The notes under the pieces were generated by a model. That model saw nothing but the letters and a program-made list of their open reading frames with translations, did no database searches and was not told where the DNA came from. Position numbers and translations under genes: made by a program. Source: Hyphomicrobiales bacterium (lineage in GTDB: Bacteria > Pseudomonadota > Alphaproteobacteria > Rhizobiales > Rhizobiaceae). Taken from it: 64,000 bases of DNA. Below are positions 8,458 to 17,052 of this stretch, one piece after another (positions within the stretch are counted from its first letter, which is position 1; every line of letters begins with the position of its first letter). The DNA lies in assembly GCA_900473805.1 (NCBI GenBank), contig UCMS01000002.1, positions 43,542 through 107,541 of the forward strand. The letters run 5' to 3'.

Positions 8458-9492
8458 ATGACCATAGTGACCCTTGGAATAGATTTGGGCAAGAACCTCA
8501 ACAGTGTCGTGGGGCTGGATGAGCAGGAGCGGGTTGTCCTGCGCCGGCGCGTGAGACGAGCGACTCTGGCCGACCTTGCGGACAAGCTTCCGCCCTGTAC
8601 CGTTGCCATGGAGGCATGCTGCGGGGCCCACCATGTTGGCCGCATGTTTGCGGCGAAGGGACATGAGGTGCGCCTGATGTCACCAGAGTATGTCCGCCCC
8701 TATGTGCGGGCGCAAAAGAATGATGACAATGATGCGGCGGGTATCGCCGAGGCGGCAACACGACCGAGCATGCGGTTCGTTGAGTTGAAGAGCCAAGACC
8801 GGCTCGACCTGCAGACCCTCCACCGCGCTCGTTCTCGTCTGGTCGCTGCGCGAAAGACACTCGTAAACCAGCTCCGGGCGATCCTACTCGAGCGTGGACA
8901 TACTTTTCGCCAGGGACGCGAGATCCTTGAACGGGAGATCGATCCATTTCTTGCGGAGCCACCGGCCGACCTTTCGGTACGCATGCTCAGGCTTCTCGGC
9001 GATATGCGAGCTGAGTGGCGAGCCCTCAACGAGCGCATCGATGTGCTGAACGACGACCTGAGTGAGCACGCTCGGAAAGATGAAGCTGCGAACCGTCTGA
9101 CCTCGATTCCGGGCATCGGCGTGCTTGGCGCAACCGCACTTGTTGCGGCCGTCGGAAATGGTGAGGCGTTTCGGCAGGCTCGCGACGTCCCCGCCTGGCT
9201 GGGTCTTGTGCCAAAGCAGATGACCACAGGTGGAAAGCCGCGGTTACTGAGGATAACCAAGCGGGGCAACGTCTACCTACGCATGTTGCTGATACATGGT
9301 GCAAGAGCGGCATTGCCCAGCCTCTCCAAACAAGCAACTCCTCTAGGCGAGTGGTTACGAGGGCTGTTGTCACGCGCCCACCGGAACATAGTCATTGTCG
9401 CGCTGGCTGCTAAACTCGCCAGGATCGCTTGGGCAACGCTGCGACGTGGCGTGCGCTTCCACCCGCAGATGGGGGCTGCTGCAATGACGTGA
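8458..9492 (+). CDS. IS110-family (IS1111 group) transposase/recombinase
   Basis: 344 residues starting at ATG 8458 after AAAGGAG. The N-terminal DEDD RuvC-like domain is seen in LGIDLGKNLN, MEACCGAHH and the QKNDDNDAAGIAEA region. The C-terminal transposase_20 domain holds SIPGIGVLGATALVAAVG and the conserved-serine region around GLVPKQMTTGGKPRL. Such enzymes insert a circular intermediate using an RNA guide made by the element itself. The gene appears intact. Confidence 0.92.
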   Translation: MTIVTLGIDLGKNLNSVVGLDEQERVVLRRRVRRATLADLADKLPPCTVAMEACCGAHHVGRMFAAKGHEVRLMSPEYVRPYVRAQKNDDNDAAGIAEAATRPSMRFVELKSQDRLDLQTLHRARSRLVAARKTLVNQLRAILLERGHTFRQGREILEREIDPFLAEPPADLSVRMLRLLGDMRAEWRALNERIDVLNDDLSEHARKDEAANRLTSIPGIGVLGATALVAAVGNGEAFRQARDVPAWLGLVPKQMTTGGKPRLLRITKRGNVYLRMLLIHGARAALPSLSKQATPLGEWLRGLLSRAHRNIVIVALAAKLARIAWATLRRGVRFHPQMGAAAMT

Positions 9493-9583
9493 GCTGACGA
9501 CAGGCCACGAGGAATTGGTTCCGGCAAGCTGGAACCATGTGAGGTTGGCGGAAGGATAGTGATGGCCGGAAGGGTCGAACACC

Positions 9584-9652
9584 CGCGTCTCTGGAAGCCA
9601 GGTTCAAAAAACGGCGCATCAACGCCGGGTCTTTTATGAGGACCAGAACGCG
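9584..9652 (+). ncRNA. probable target-binding loop of a bridge RNA (seekRNA), element 1
   Basis: Lies in the 250-base noncoding stretch between transposase and right end, where IS1111-type elements carry their guide RNA. A stem (9584-9588 and 9591-9594 with 9643-9646 and 9648-9652) encloses TTCAAAAA (9603-9610), the reverse complement of the right flank (9759-9766). A small CGGCG/CGCCG hairpin follows. Next comes GGTCTTTTATG (9628-9638), identical to the left junction (8379-8389). The match to the element's own insertion site is direct; expression as RNA is inferred from the family. The full RNA probably extends on both sides, perhaps to about 9715. Confidence 0.7.
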
Positions 9653-9743
9653 CGGATCTCCATCATGGCGAGGGCCAATGTGCCACTATGCCGGATACGT
9701 TTTTGCACGACCAAGTAAAGTCATCAACAACCCTATTGCCAAC

Positions 9744-9755
9744 GGGGCGGGCCAT
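9744..9755. repeat. right subterminal inverted repeat of IS1111-type element 1
   Basis: GGGGCGGGCCAT, exact inverse of 8392-8403. Confidence 0.85.
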
Positions 9756-9758
9756 ACG

Positions 9759-10099
9759 TTTTTGAAAGTCCAGCCGCGCTTTCGCAGCCAGACATCAAGC
9801 GCACTGCGGCCGATCGATACAGCTCGTTCCTCATACAATCGCCGGACCATCTCGTTGAGCGTGATGTCCTTCGCCTCTTCGATCATGCGGACGATGAAGT
9901 CCTCGTGGGCATCGAGGCGAGAGCCACCGCGTCGGCCCTGCCTCAAAGGCGACAACCGACCAGCCCGCGCACTCGCAATCCAGGCGATGGCCGTCGAAAT
10001 CCCAATCCCAAATCGGGCTGCCGCTGAACGCGCCGACATGCCATTCCGTGACGCAGCCATCACGCGGCTACGCAGATCATCACTGAAAGCTCGGGTCAT
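9759..10099 (-). pseudogene. IS630 transposase, 5' half (DNA-binding domain)
   Basis: Starts at the ATG at 10099 (MTRAFSDDLRSRVMAA). It encodes the helix-turn-helix (SARSAAARFGIGISTAIAWI) and the second winged helix up to RKRGWTFK, where the coding sequence is broken by the insertion. The next codons (KTAHALEQERPDLLKRR) are found at 8386 and below, so the two halves join in frame. Confidence 0.85.
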
Positions 10100-10183
10100 A
10101 TTGACTCCCACCAAATCACCAGTCGGAGCCATGGAATCAGAATTCGGCAACCAGGTGAATCCTCAACGCGATTCCGCGTTCAA

Positions 10184-10198
10184 TGGACGTGCTCTAGC
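10184..10198. repeat. right terminal inverted repeat of the IS630 element
   Basis: Exact inverse of the repeat at 7765-7779, lying 85 bases upstream of the transposase start. Confidence 0.85.
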
Positions 10199-10338
10199 TC
10201 GGATCAACCATTAATGGAATGTACCCGTCTACCTAAAGTCTAGTCGCACGTATCCATTCAGATCACTCCTTCCCACCGGATACAAATTGCTACTATTCCT
10301 CCACTTGGCGCCTTGACAGGCGCAAATCAGCTGGCATT

Positions 10339-10365
10339 GTAAAGCGGTTTAGTAAAGCGTTTTAC
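10339..10365. promoter_or_regulatory. two overlapping LacI-type operators
   Basis: Two near-palindromic 14-mers with a central CG or GG lie head to tail and share one base: GTAAAGCGGTTTAG (10339-10352) and GTAAAGCGTTTTAC (10352-10365). They sit 30-57 bases before the LacI-family start at 10396. This matches the usual operator form for that family and suggests autoregulation together with control of the downstream operon. Confidence 0.6.
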
Positions 10366-10395
10366 TTGATCGTGTGGGCGGAGAGATCGGAAGTA

Positions 10396-11433
10396 ATGGC
10401 AAGGAGGGGAGCGACAAGCCTAAAGGACGTTGCTGAGGCTGCCGGCGTATCGGTGGCAACGGTCTCGCGTCTTCTCAATGGCACATTGCAGCTGCCTCCA
10501 GAGACTAGAGAGCGGATCGAAACTGCCATCCGCGACCTGCAATACGAGCCGAACCCGCATGCGCGTCGCCTCAGCCGCGGTCGGTCGGATACGATCGGTC
10601 TCGTCGTCCCCGATATTGCAAACCCCTTCTTTGCCACCCTTGTCGCGGCTGTTGAACAGGAGGCGGACAAACGTGGCCTTGCCTTGTCACTGCATGTGAC
10701 GCTGAACCGGCCCGGCCGCGAAATCTCTTACGTGACGGCGCTGGCCCGCAACCACGTGGACGGTCTGATTTTCGTAACCAACCACCCTGACGATGGCGTT
10801 CTGGCCGGCTTGATCAATCAGACCGGCAAGGTCGTGATCGTCGATGAAGACGTCCCCAACGCGGTGGTCCCGAAGCTATTTTGTGACAACGAAGAGGGTG
10901 GATATCACGCCGGGTGTCATCTGGCCGAATACGGCCATCGGCGCATTGTTTATATCGGGGGTCCGCAGGAAATGATCAGCACCCGTCGCCGCTACCGCGG
11001 ACTGGAACGGGCCCTTCTGGAAAGGGGTGAGCCGTTCGAAGTGACCCGCTATGAGGGGAGTTTTTCGGTGGAATTTGGCCGTGAGGCCGCCTGGCGCTTC
11101 ATCGACGAGGGCATGCCCGCAACGGCGATCTTCGCCAGCTCTGACGAAATCGCGATCGGTCTCGTTGAGGTTTTGCGTGCCCAAGGTGTTTCTATCCCAG
11201 ACGAGATCTCGATCATTGGCTTTGACGACGTCGGGCCATTGCACCTGTTTTCACCACCACTGACCGCGATACGTCAGCCTGTGAGAGCGCTGGGCGAGCG
11301 GGCATTGGCGCTTCTTCTCGAAACGAATTGGCAGAACTCGGACAGCCTGGCGTCCGAGGAGTTGCTGCCTGTCGAAATCGTCGTGCGGCATTCCGTTGCA
11401 CCGCCGACGAAACCACAAAAGCAACGAAGCTGA
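10396..11433 (+). CDS. LacI-family transcriptional regulator
   Basis: 345 residues from the ATG at 10396; the open frame begins 10 codons earlier but overlaps the likely operator region. The LacI helix-turn-helix is clear (TSLKDVAEAAGVSVATVSRL), followed by the hinge and a periplasmic-binding-protein-like sensor domain (GLVVPDIANPFFATLV). It precedes a sugar-type ABC transporter operon by 21 bases and probably represses it until its ligand binds. Confidence 0.9.
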   Translation: MARRGATSLKDVAEAAGVSVATVSRLLNGTLQLPPETRERIETAIRDLQYEPNPHARRLSRGRSDTIGLVVPDIANPFFATLVAAVEQEADKRGLALSLHVTLNRPGREISYVTALARNHVDGLIFVTNHPDDGVLAGLINQTGKVVIVDEDVPNAVVPKLFCDNEEGGYHAGCHLAEYGHRRIVYIGGPQEMISTRRRYRGLERALLERGEPFEVTRYEGSFSVEFGREAAWRFIDEGMPATAIFASSDEIAIGLVEVLRAQGVSIPDEISIIGFDDVGPLHLFSPPLTAIRQPVRALGERALALLLETNWQNSDSLASEELLPVEIVVRHSVAPPTKPQKQRS

Positions 11434-11454
11434 ACCAAACCAGAGGAAGAGAAC

Positions 11455-12405
11455 ATGACACGATTCACACGTAGAACAGTGACTGCGGCCCTTGCCGCAA
11501 CGGCTTTAGCCGGCATTTCTTTCGGCTCCATGGCCCATGCGGCCGAAAAGACCTTCGCCCTTGTCCAGATCAATCAGCAGGCCTTGTTCTTCAATCAGAT
11601 GAACGAAGGCGCACAAAAGGCTGCTGAGGCCGCCGGGGCAAAACTTGTAATCTTCAACGCCAACAATGATCCGGCTGCACAGAACAGTGCAATCGAGACC
11701 TATATTCAGCAGAAGGTTGACGGGATTGCGGTGGTGGCGATCGACGTCAATGGCATCATGCCCGCCGTCCAGCAGGCTGCTGCAGCCGGCATCCCGGTCG
11801 TTGCAATCGATGCAATCCTGCCGGAAGGCCCGCAGATGGCTCAGATCGGTGTGGACAATGCAAAAGCCGGCGCCGACATGGGCAAGTTCTTCGTCGACTA
11901 TGTGAAGGCCAACATGGGCGGCTCTGTGAAGTACGGCGTTGTCGGCGCCTTGAACTCTGCCATCCAAAACGTTCGTCAGGAAGGTTTCGAGACAACAGTA
12001 AAGGCTGCAGAGGGCGTCACCACGGCTGGCGTCGTCGACGGTCAAAACGTGCAGGACACGGCCCTTGCTGCCGCTGAAAACCTGATCACCGCCAATCCTG
12101 ACATGACCGCCGTCTATGCGACAGGCGAACCTGCATTGATGGGGGCTATTGCTGCCGTCGAAAGCCAGGGCAAGCAGGCTGATGTAAAGGTCTTTGGCTG
12201 GGATCTCACCGCGCAGGCAATCGCTGGAATAGATGCAGGTTACGTCACGGCTGTCATTCAGCAGGACCCATCGGCCATGGGGGCAGCAGCCGTCGACGCG
12301 CTGAAGACAATCTCGGAGGGTGGCACAGTGGAAAAAACCATCTCCGTTCCGATCACCATCGTCACCAAGGATAATGTCGAACCCTACCGGGCGATCTTCA
12401 AATGA
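11455..12405 (+). CDS. sugar-type ABC transporter substrate-binding protein (RbsB-like)
   Basis: 316 residues with an N-terminal signal sequence (TRFTRRT, then a hydrophobic run ending SMAHAAE). The mature part follows the ribose/xylose-binding fold: NQMNEGAQKAAEAAGAKLV, IFNANNDPAAQNSAIETYI, VDGIAVVAIDVNG. Members bind ribose, related sugars, polyols or nucleoside-like ligands. It ends in an ATGA overlap with the ATPase gene. Confidence 0.88.
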   Translation: MTRFTRRTVTAALAATALAGISFGSMAHAAEKTFALVQINQQALFFNQMNEGAQKAAEAAGAKLVIFNANNDPAAQNSAIETYIQQKVDGIAVVAIDVNGIMPAVQQAAAAGIPVVAIDAILPEGPQMAQIGVDNAKAGADMGKFFVDYVKANMGGSVKYGVVGALNSAIQNVRQEGFETTVKAAEGVTTAGVVDGQNVQDTALAAAENLITANPDMTAVYATGEPALMGAIAAVESQGKQADVKVFGWDLTAQAIAGIDAGYVTAVIQQDPSAMGAAAVDALKTISEGGTVEKTISVPITIVTKDNVEPYRAIFK

Positions 12406-13220
12406 TCTCTGACCGACAGCCCCCGACCGCTGTCGCAGGGCCGGGGGGAGGAGAAATCCTCCCCCAACGGTCCGGCGAAAGCGGTATTCGCCAGCCCCGA
12501 ATATCTTTGAAGGGCATCCGCAAAAATTTTGGCTCGCATCAGGCTCTGCGTGGCGTCGATCTCGACATCTATCCGGGTGAGTGCTTGGGCCTCGTGGGTG
12601 ACAACGCAGCCGGCAAGTCGACCCTCACCAAGGTGATTTCTGGCACCTATATTCCAGACGATGGTACGATCACGGTCGACGGGCGGCCTGTCCAGTTTAC
12701 CGGCCCAGCCGATGCGCGCGATCGAAACATCGAAATGGTCTTTCAAGACTTGAGCCTGTGCGACCATGTCGATGTCGTCGGCAACCTCTTTCTTGGACGA
12801 GAACTGACCAGAGGCCTGTTCCTCGACCGCGCCCGGATGATGACCGAGGCACGTGCCATGCTCGACGCTCTCGAAATCCGCATACCGAGGCTCAGTGCCA
12901 AGGTCGAAAAGCTATCGGGTGGCCAGCGCCAGGCCATCGCCATCGCGCGGGCGGCATCCTTCAACCCGAAGGTTCTGATCATGGACGAGCCGACATCGGC
13001 TCTGGCTGTGGCAGAAGTCGAGGCGGTGCTCAATCTCATCAATCGCGTGAAGGCCAAAGGCGTTTCGGTCATCCTGATTACGCACCGCCTGCAGGATCTC
13101 TTCCGGGTCTGTGACCGGATCGCAGTCATGTATGAGGGCACCAAGGTTGCTGAGCGCAATATCGCCAATACGGACCTGCAGGACCTCGTGCAGCTCATCG
13201 TTGGAGGGCAGAAGCATTGA
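12402..13220 (+). CDS. sugar-type ABC transporter ATPase (single nucleotide-binding domain)
   Basis: 272 residues with one ATPase domain: Walker A GDNAAGKST, signature LSGGQRQ and Walker B VLIMDEPTSAL. Many ribose/xylose ATPases (RbsA, XylG) carry two fused domains; this is the short FrcA-like form, which must act as a homodimer. About 40 unusual, proline- and glycine-rich residues precede the domain. It overlaps the genes on both sides by 4 bases. Confidence 0.88.
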   Translation: MISDRQPPTAVAGPGGGEILPQRSGESGIRQPRISLKGIRKNFGSHQALRGVDLDIYPGECLGLVGDNAAGKSTLTKVISGTYIPDDGTITVDGRPVQFTGPADARDRNIEMVFQDLSLCDHVDVVGNLFLGRELTRGLFLDRARMMTEARAMLDALEIRIPRLSAKVEKLSGGQRQAIAIARAASFNPKVLIMDEPTSALAVAEVEAVLNLINRVKAKGVSVILITHRLQDLFRVCDRIAVMYEGTKVAERNIANTDLQDLVQLIVGGQKH

Positions 13221-14218
13221 CCGCTTACACAGAACGCGCGTCCGGATCGCCGATTGCCGACTTCGTTTCCGAACACGCGCAGGTGATGTCGATCACCGTC
13301 TTCTTCGTCGCCTGCCTGGTGTTCTTCTCCAGCACGACAGACACGTTCCTGACGCTCGGCAATATCTTGAATATTGTCCGCCAGGCCGCTCCCATTCTGA
13401 TTGTTGCTGTCGCCATGACCTTGGTCATCATCACCGGCGGCATTGATCTTTCGGTGGGCTCGCAGGTGGCGCTGGTCAATGCGGTTGCCGCGATCTTGCT
13501 GGCCATGGGTTATCCCTGGCCCGTCGTCCTTCTGGGGATGATTGCGTTTGGCGGCATCATCGGCATCGCGCAGGGCTGGTTCACCGCCTATCAAGGCATT
13601 CCGGCCTTCATCGTGACACTGGCCGGTCTGTCCATTTTGCGGGGTTTTGCCCTCTGGCTGACGCAGGGCTATTCAATTCCCATCAAGGATGCACCAGGCT
13701 TCTTCTGGCTGGGACGTGGCGAGCTCTTTGGCATTCCGGTTCCAGCCTTGATTGCGGTGCTTGTCGCGGTGATCGGCTATGTCATCATCGCCTATACGAA
13801 ATACGGCCGTCAGGTGGTGGCCGTGGGCTCCAATCTTGAAGCAGCACGTCGCGTCGGCATGCCGGCAAAATGGATCGTCGCTTCGGTCTATATGGTCTCA
13901 GGCATTGCCTGCGCCCTGGCTGGGCTTTTGATTGCTGCACGCCTCGGCTCGGGCTCGTCTAACGCCGCGGTCGGGTTTGAGCTGCAGGTGATCGCAGCCG
14001 TCGTGCTCGGCGGTACCTCACTGATGGGCGGACGCGGCAGTATCTTGGGGACCGTATTGGGAACACTGACCATTGCGGTCATCGGCAATGGGCTGATCCT
14101 CATGCACATATCGCCCTTCTTTACCCAAATCGTCACGGGCGCCATCATTCTCGTCGCCATCTGGCTCAACACCAAGATCTTCAACACCAACTTCCGCTTC
14201 GGCGCAAAGACGAGGTGA
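13217..14218 (+). CDS. sugar-type ABC transporter permease (RbsC-like)
   Basis: 333 residues, mostly hydrophobic, of the RbsC/FrcC type; the family loop ITGGIDLSVGSQVALVNAVA is present. Translation appears to start at a TTG overlapping the ATPase stop (TTGA), with GGAGG about 9 bases upstream. It forms the membrane channel for the ligand delivered by the protein encoded at 11455. Confidence 0.88.
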   Translation: MTAYTERASGSPIADFVSEHAQVMSITVFFVACLVFFSSTTDTFLTLGNILNIVRQAAPILIVAVAMTLVIITGGIDLSVGSQVALVNAVAAILLAMGYPWPVVLLGMIAFGGIIGIAQGWFTAYQGIPAFIVTLAGLSILRGFALWLTQGYSIPIKDAPGFFWLGRGELFGIPVPALIAVLVAVIGYVIIAYTKYGRQVVAVGSNLEAARRVGMPAKWIVASVYMVSGIACALAGLLIAARLGSGSSNAAVGFELQVIAAVVLGGTSLMGGRGSILGTVLGTLTIAVIGNGLILMHISPFFTQIVTGAIILVAIWLNTKIFNTNFRFGAKTR

Positions 14219-14223
14219 GGGCG

Positions 14224-15288
14224 ATGAGTGAACTCTCTCAGGCACATATCCGCTCAGGCAATGTGATGACGGTGGCGGGCCCAATCCCGGCCTCCACGCT
14301 CGGTGTCACCCTGATGCACGAGCATATTCTCAATGACTGCCGATGCTGGTGGCACGCTCCAAAGACTGCCGAACGCCAGTATCTCGCCGACAGCTTCGTC
14401 TGCATCGAGATCCTCGGCGAACTGCGCCAGGATCCCTTCGTCAACAAGCATAATATTGCCCTTGATGACGAGCCTTTGGCGATTGCCGAGCTCAAGGACT
14501 TTGCCTCCCATGGTGGCCATACGGTCGTCGAACCGACATGCCAAGGCATCGGCCGTGATCCTCGCGCCTTGAAGCGTATCGCAGAAGCGTCGGGCCTCAA
14601 CATCATCATGGGAGCTGGCTACTATCTCGGCACGTCGCATCCGGCCAAGGTTGCGGACATGTCGATCGATCAGATCGCTGATGAGATCGTCCAGGAGGCC
14701 ACTGTTGGCGTTGATGGTACTGACATCAAGATTGGACTGATCGGTGAGATCGGCGTTTCCGCGGATTTCACGGTCGAGGAAGAAAAGTCGCTGCGAGCGG
14801 CTGCGCGGGCGCAAGTGCGTACGGGGCTTCCCCTGATGATCCATTTGCCCGGCTGGTTCCGTCTTGGGCACAAGGTGCTCGACGTTGCGGAAGAGGAAGG
14901 GGCAGAGCTTCGTCACACCGTGCTTTGCCATATGAACCCGTCCCATGACGACCTTGGCTACCAGCTGGAACTCGCATCCCGCGGCGCCTTCCTGGAATAC
15001 GACATGATCGGCATGGATTTCTTCTATGCCGACCAGCAGGTGCAATGCCCAAGCGATGAAGAAGCAGCCCGCGCCATCGTCAAGCTGGTCGACCAAGGGT
15101 TCATCGACCGTATCCTGCTATCCCATGACGTCTTCCTTAAGATGATGCTGACCCGCTATGGCGGTAACGGCTATGCCTACATCCTCAAGCACTTCCTGCC
15201 GCGACTGCGGCGCCACGGCCTGAGTGATCGCCAGCTCGAGATCCTCATGCATGACAATCCAAGATCGGTCTTCGAGGCGAAGGCCTGA
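14224..15288 (+). CDS. phosphotriesterase-family metal hydrolase
   Basis: 354 residues from the ATG at 14224, preceded by GAGG; the open frame begins three codons earlier at a GTG overlapping the permease stop. The amidohydrolase-type metal site is present: LMHEHI near residue 30, GEIGVS, the IHLPG and CHMNPSH histidines and LLSHDVF near the end. Characterised relatives split lactones, phosphotriesters or phosphorylated sugar lactones. Within a sugar-type transport operon a lactonase or cyclic-ester hydrolase role is plausible but unproven. Confidence 0.82.
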   Translation: MSELSQAHIRSGNVMTVAGPIPASTLGVTLMHEHILNDCRCWWHAPKTAERQYLADSFVCIEILGELRQDPFVNKHNIALDDEPLAIAELKDFASHGGHTVVEPTCQGIGRDPRALKRIAEASGLNIIMGAGYYLGTSHPAKVADMSIDQIADEIVQEATVGVDGTDIKIGLIGEIGVSADFTVEEEKSLRAAARAQVRTGLPLMIHLPGWFRLGHKVLDVAEEEGAELRHTVLCHMNPSHDDLGYQLELASRGAFLEYDMIGMDFFYADQQVQCPSDEEAARAIVKLVDQGFIDRILLSHDVFLKMMLTRYGGNGYAYILKHFLPRLRRHGLSDRQLEILMHDNPRSVFEAKA

Positions 15289-15317
15289 TCCAAATTCGAC
15301 TAACCATGGAAAAGATC

Positions 15318-16088
15318 ATGACAAAGAAAGTTCTACTCGTCGGCGAGAGCTGGGTAAGCTCAGCCACCCATTACAAGGGCTTCGACCAGTTCGGCAGCGT
15401 CACATTTCATCTCGGCGCCGAGCCGCTGGTCAAGGCGCTTGAAGGCAGTGAGTTCGATCTGACCTATATGACAGCCCATGATGCAGTCGAGAAGTTCCCC
15501 TTCGATATGGAAGGGCTCAATGCCTATGACGTGATCATTCTATCGGATATCGGCGCCAATTCCTTGCTGCTGCCACCTGCCGTCTGGTTGCATTCCAAGA
15601 CCGTGCCGAACAGGCTGAAACTCATCAAGGCATGGGTGGAGAAAGGCGGCGGGCTGTTGATGGTCGGCGGCTATTTCTCGTTCCAGGGGATCGACGGCAA
15701 GGCTCGTTGGCGCCGCACGCCAGTCGAGGACGTCCTGCCGGTGACCTGTCTGCCCTATGATGACCGTGTCGAGATCCCCGAGGGGACCGGCGCTGTCATC
15801 GTGAAGGCAGATCATCCCACTGTGGCCGGCATGGAGGGTGAATGGCCCGTGCTCCTAGGTGTCAACGAAGTTGAAGTGCGTGACCGCGCCGATGTCGAGG
15901 TGATCGCTCGTCTGCCGGATGAGCAGGGCGGCCATCCGCTGCTGGTCACCGGGACCTTCGGTCAGGGCAAAAGCGCTGCCTGGACATCCGATATCGGCCC
16001 ACACTGGCTGTCGCCCGCATTTTGCGAATGGGAGGGCTATGGTCGCCTATGGAAGAATATCCTGGGATGGCTGAGCGACAAGGGGTGA
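15318..16088 (+). CDS. glutamine-amidotransferase-like protein (PF07090 type)
   Basis: 256 residues from the ATG at 15318, which has GGAAAAG upstream; another ATG lies 4 codons earlier. The N-terminus (KKVLLVGESWVSSATHYKGF) and the segment KAWVEKGGGLLMVGGYFSFQG are characteristic of the cytoplasmic class I glutamine-amidotransferase-like family often found in sugar utilisation operons. No Cys-His-Glu triad is obvious, so it may be a binding or isomerising protein rather than an amidotransferase. Role unknown. Confidence 0.7.
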   Translation: MTKKVLLVGESWVSSATHYKGFDQFGSVTFHLGAEPLVKALEGSEFDLTYMTAHDAVEKFPFDMEGLNAYDVIILSDIGANSLLLPPAVWLHSKTVPNRLKLIKAWVEKGGGLLMVGGYFSFQGIDGKARWRRTPVEDVLPVTCLPYDDRVEIPEGTGAVIVKADHPTVAGMEGEWPVLLGVNEVEVRDRADVEVIARLPDEQGGHPLLVTGTFGQGKSAAWTSDIGPHWLSPAFCEWEGYGRLWKNILGWLSDKG

Positions 16089-16115
16089 GATATGAGCGGT
16101 TCATCCGACGGCTTT

Positions 16116-17027
16116 TCAACGCGCCAGGATGGACCGCATCTCTTCGCTGCTCGGGAAGGCTGATCGCGTGCCGCGGCGGCTGACAGTGAGGGCTGAAGCA
16201 GAGGCTGCATGGCTGATGGCGCGTGTATCAAGCTCCACACCTCGTAGCGCCGCTGATGCCAGCGCCACAGCCATGAAGGTGTCGCCTGCCCCAGTGGTGT
16301 CGATTGCCTTTGTGGCAACGGCTGGGATCATCGAAATCGCCGATCCCTGGCTTGCCAAAAGCGCACCTTCACCACCAAGCGTTAGCACCACGTGGCGCAC
16401 GCCAGACTGCAGCAGCCGATCGGTCGCAGCGCTGTTGGACGACCCGGTCAGGCTTTCGGCTTCCCCACGGTTTAGGAATGCGATGTCGACCAGTGGCCAG
16501 AAGTCGCCGAAATACGGCCTGAGTGGTGAGGGGTTGAATGCGGTGACGAGATTGCGACGCCGGGCTTCCTGCAGCAGGCCAAGGGTGGTCGCTTCGCTCA
16601 GATTGCCCTGCAGGACCATCAGGTCGCCTGCGGCGGCGTCATCGAGTGCGGCAATGGCGTCTTGTGGTGTCAAGGAGCCTGCCGAATCCGTCGTGGTCAC
16701 GATGGCGTTTTCGCCGTCCGGGGTCGTGAAGATTATGGAGAAGTCACTGGAGCGGCCGGGCAAGGCGATGAGCTTGGTCTCGACCGGCTCAGGCGCCAGT
16801 TTATTGCGAATGGTCTGGGCGCGGAAATCCTCGCCCACGGCTGCGACCAGAGTGGTGGGCAGACCTGTGCGGCCCATGACCACAGCCTGGTTTGCACCCT
16901 TGCCGCCAAGGTCGCGCGTTTCTTCGCGGCCAAGGATCGAAGCCCCGGCTTCCGGCATGGTCGAAACGGATATGGTCTCGTCGACTGCGACGTTACCGAT
17001 CACATGAGCACGAACATTGGCAGGCAT
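16116..17027 (-). CDS. PfkB-family carbohydrate kinase (ribokinase-like)
   Basis: 303 residues from the ATG at 17027; the longer open frame upstream overlaps the divergent gene and has no family match. The substrate motif LGGKGANQAV near residues 40-49 and the anion-hole/catalytic motif DTTGAGDTF are those of ribokinases. It would phosphorylate a pentose or nucleoside-derived sugar released by the other enzymes. It points against the operon on both sides, with only 25 bases between its start and the start of the BtpA-family gene, so their promoters must overlap. Confidence 0.85.
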   Translation of the reverse strand: MPANVRAHVIGNVAVDETISVSTMPEAGASILGREETRDLGGKGANQAVVMGRTGLPTTLVAAVGEDFRAQTIRNKLAPEPVETKLIALPGRSSDFSIIFTTPDGENAIVTTTDSAGSLTPQDAIAALDDAAAGDLMVLQGNLSEATTLGLLQEARRRNLVTAFNPSPLRPYFGDFWPLVDIAFLNRGEAESLTGSSNSAATDRLLQSGVRHVVLTLGGEGALLASQGSAISMIPAVATKAIDTTGAGDTFMAVALASAALRGVELDTRAISHAASASALTVSRRGTRSAFPSSEEMRSILAR

Positions 17028-17052
17028 GGCTGGCCTTCGGAAGGAAATGAAA

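Larger units (their letters stand above)
8387..9758 (+). mobile_element. IS1111-type (IS110-family) element inserted in the IS630 transposase
   Basis: Borders are deduced from the interrupted IS630 gene. The left junction is GGTCTTTT|ATGGG and the right junction ATACG|TTTTTG. A 12-base inverted repeat, ATGGCCCGCCCC, sits 5 bases inside the left end (8392-8403) and 3 bases inside the right end (9744-9755); such subterminal repeats define the IS1111 subgroup. No target duplication is visible. The element holds one transposase gene and a noncoding 3' part with a probable guide RNA. Confidence 0.88.
7767..10196 (-). mobile_element. IS630-family element, interrupted by an IS1111-type element
   Basis: The ends carry a perfect 15-base inverted repeat (GCTAGAGCACGTCCA at 7765-7779 and its complement at 10184-10198). 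Both ends include CTAG, fitting the TA target preference of IS630/Tc1-like elements. The transposase gene runs leftward but is split by a 1.37-kb insertion at 8387-9758. Removing that insertion restores one continuous frame. Confidence 0.85.

Noticed and set aside
11756..11995. Arg/Gln-rich repeat-like translation
   Set aside because: Produced by reading the binding-protein gene on the opposite strand; not a real repeat protein.
12743..13594. 283-codon open frame opposite the sugar ABC ATPase and permease genes
   Set aside because: Antisense shadow of two well-supported genes in high-GC DNA.
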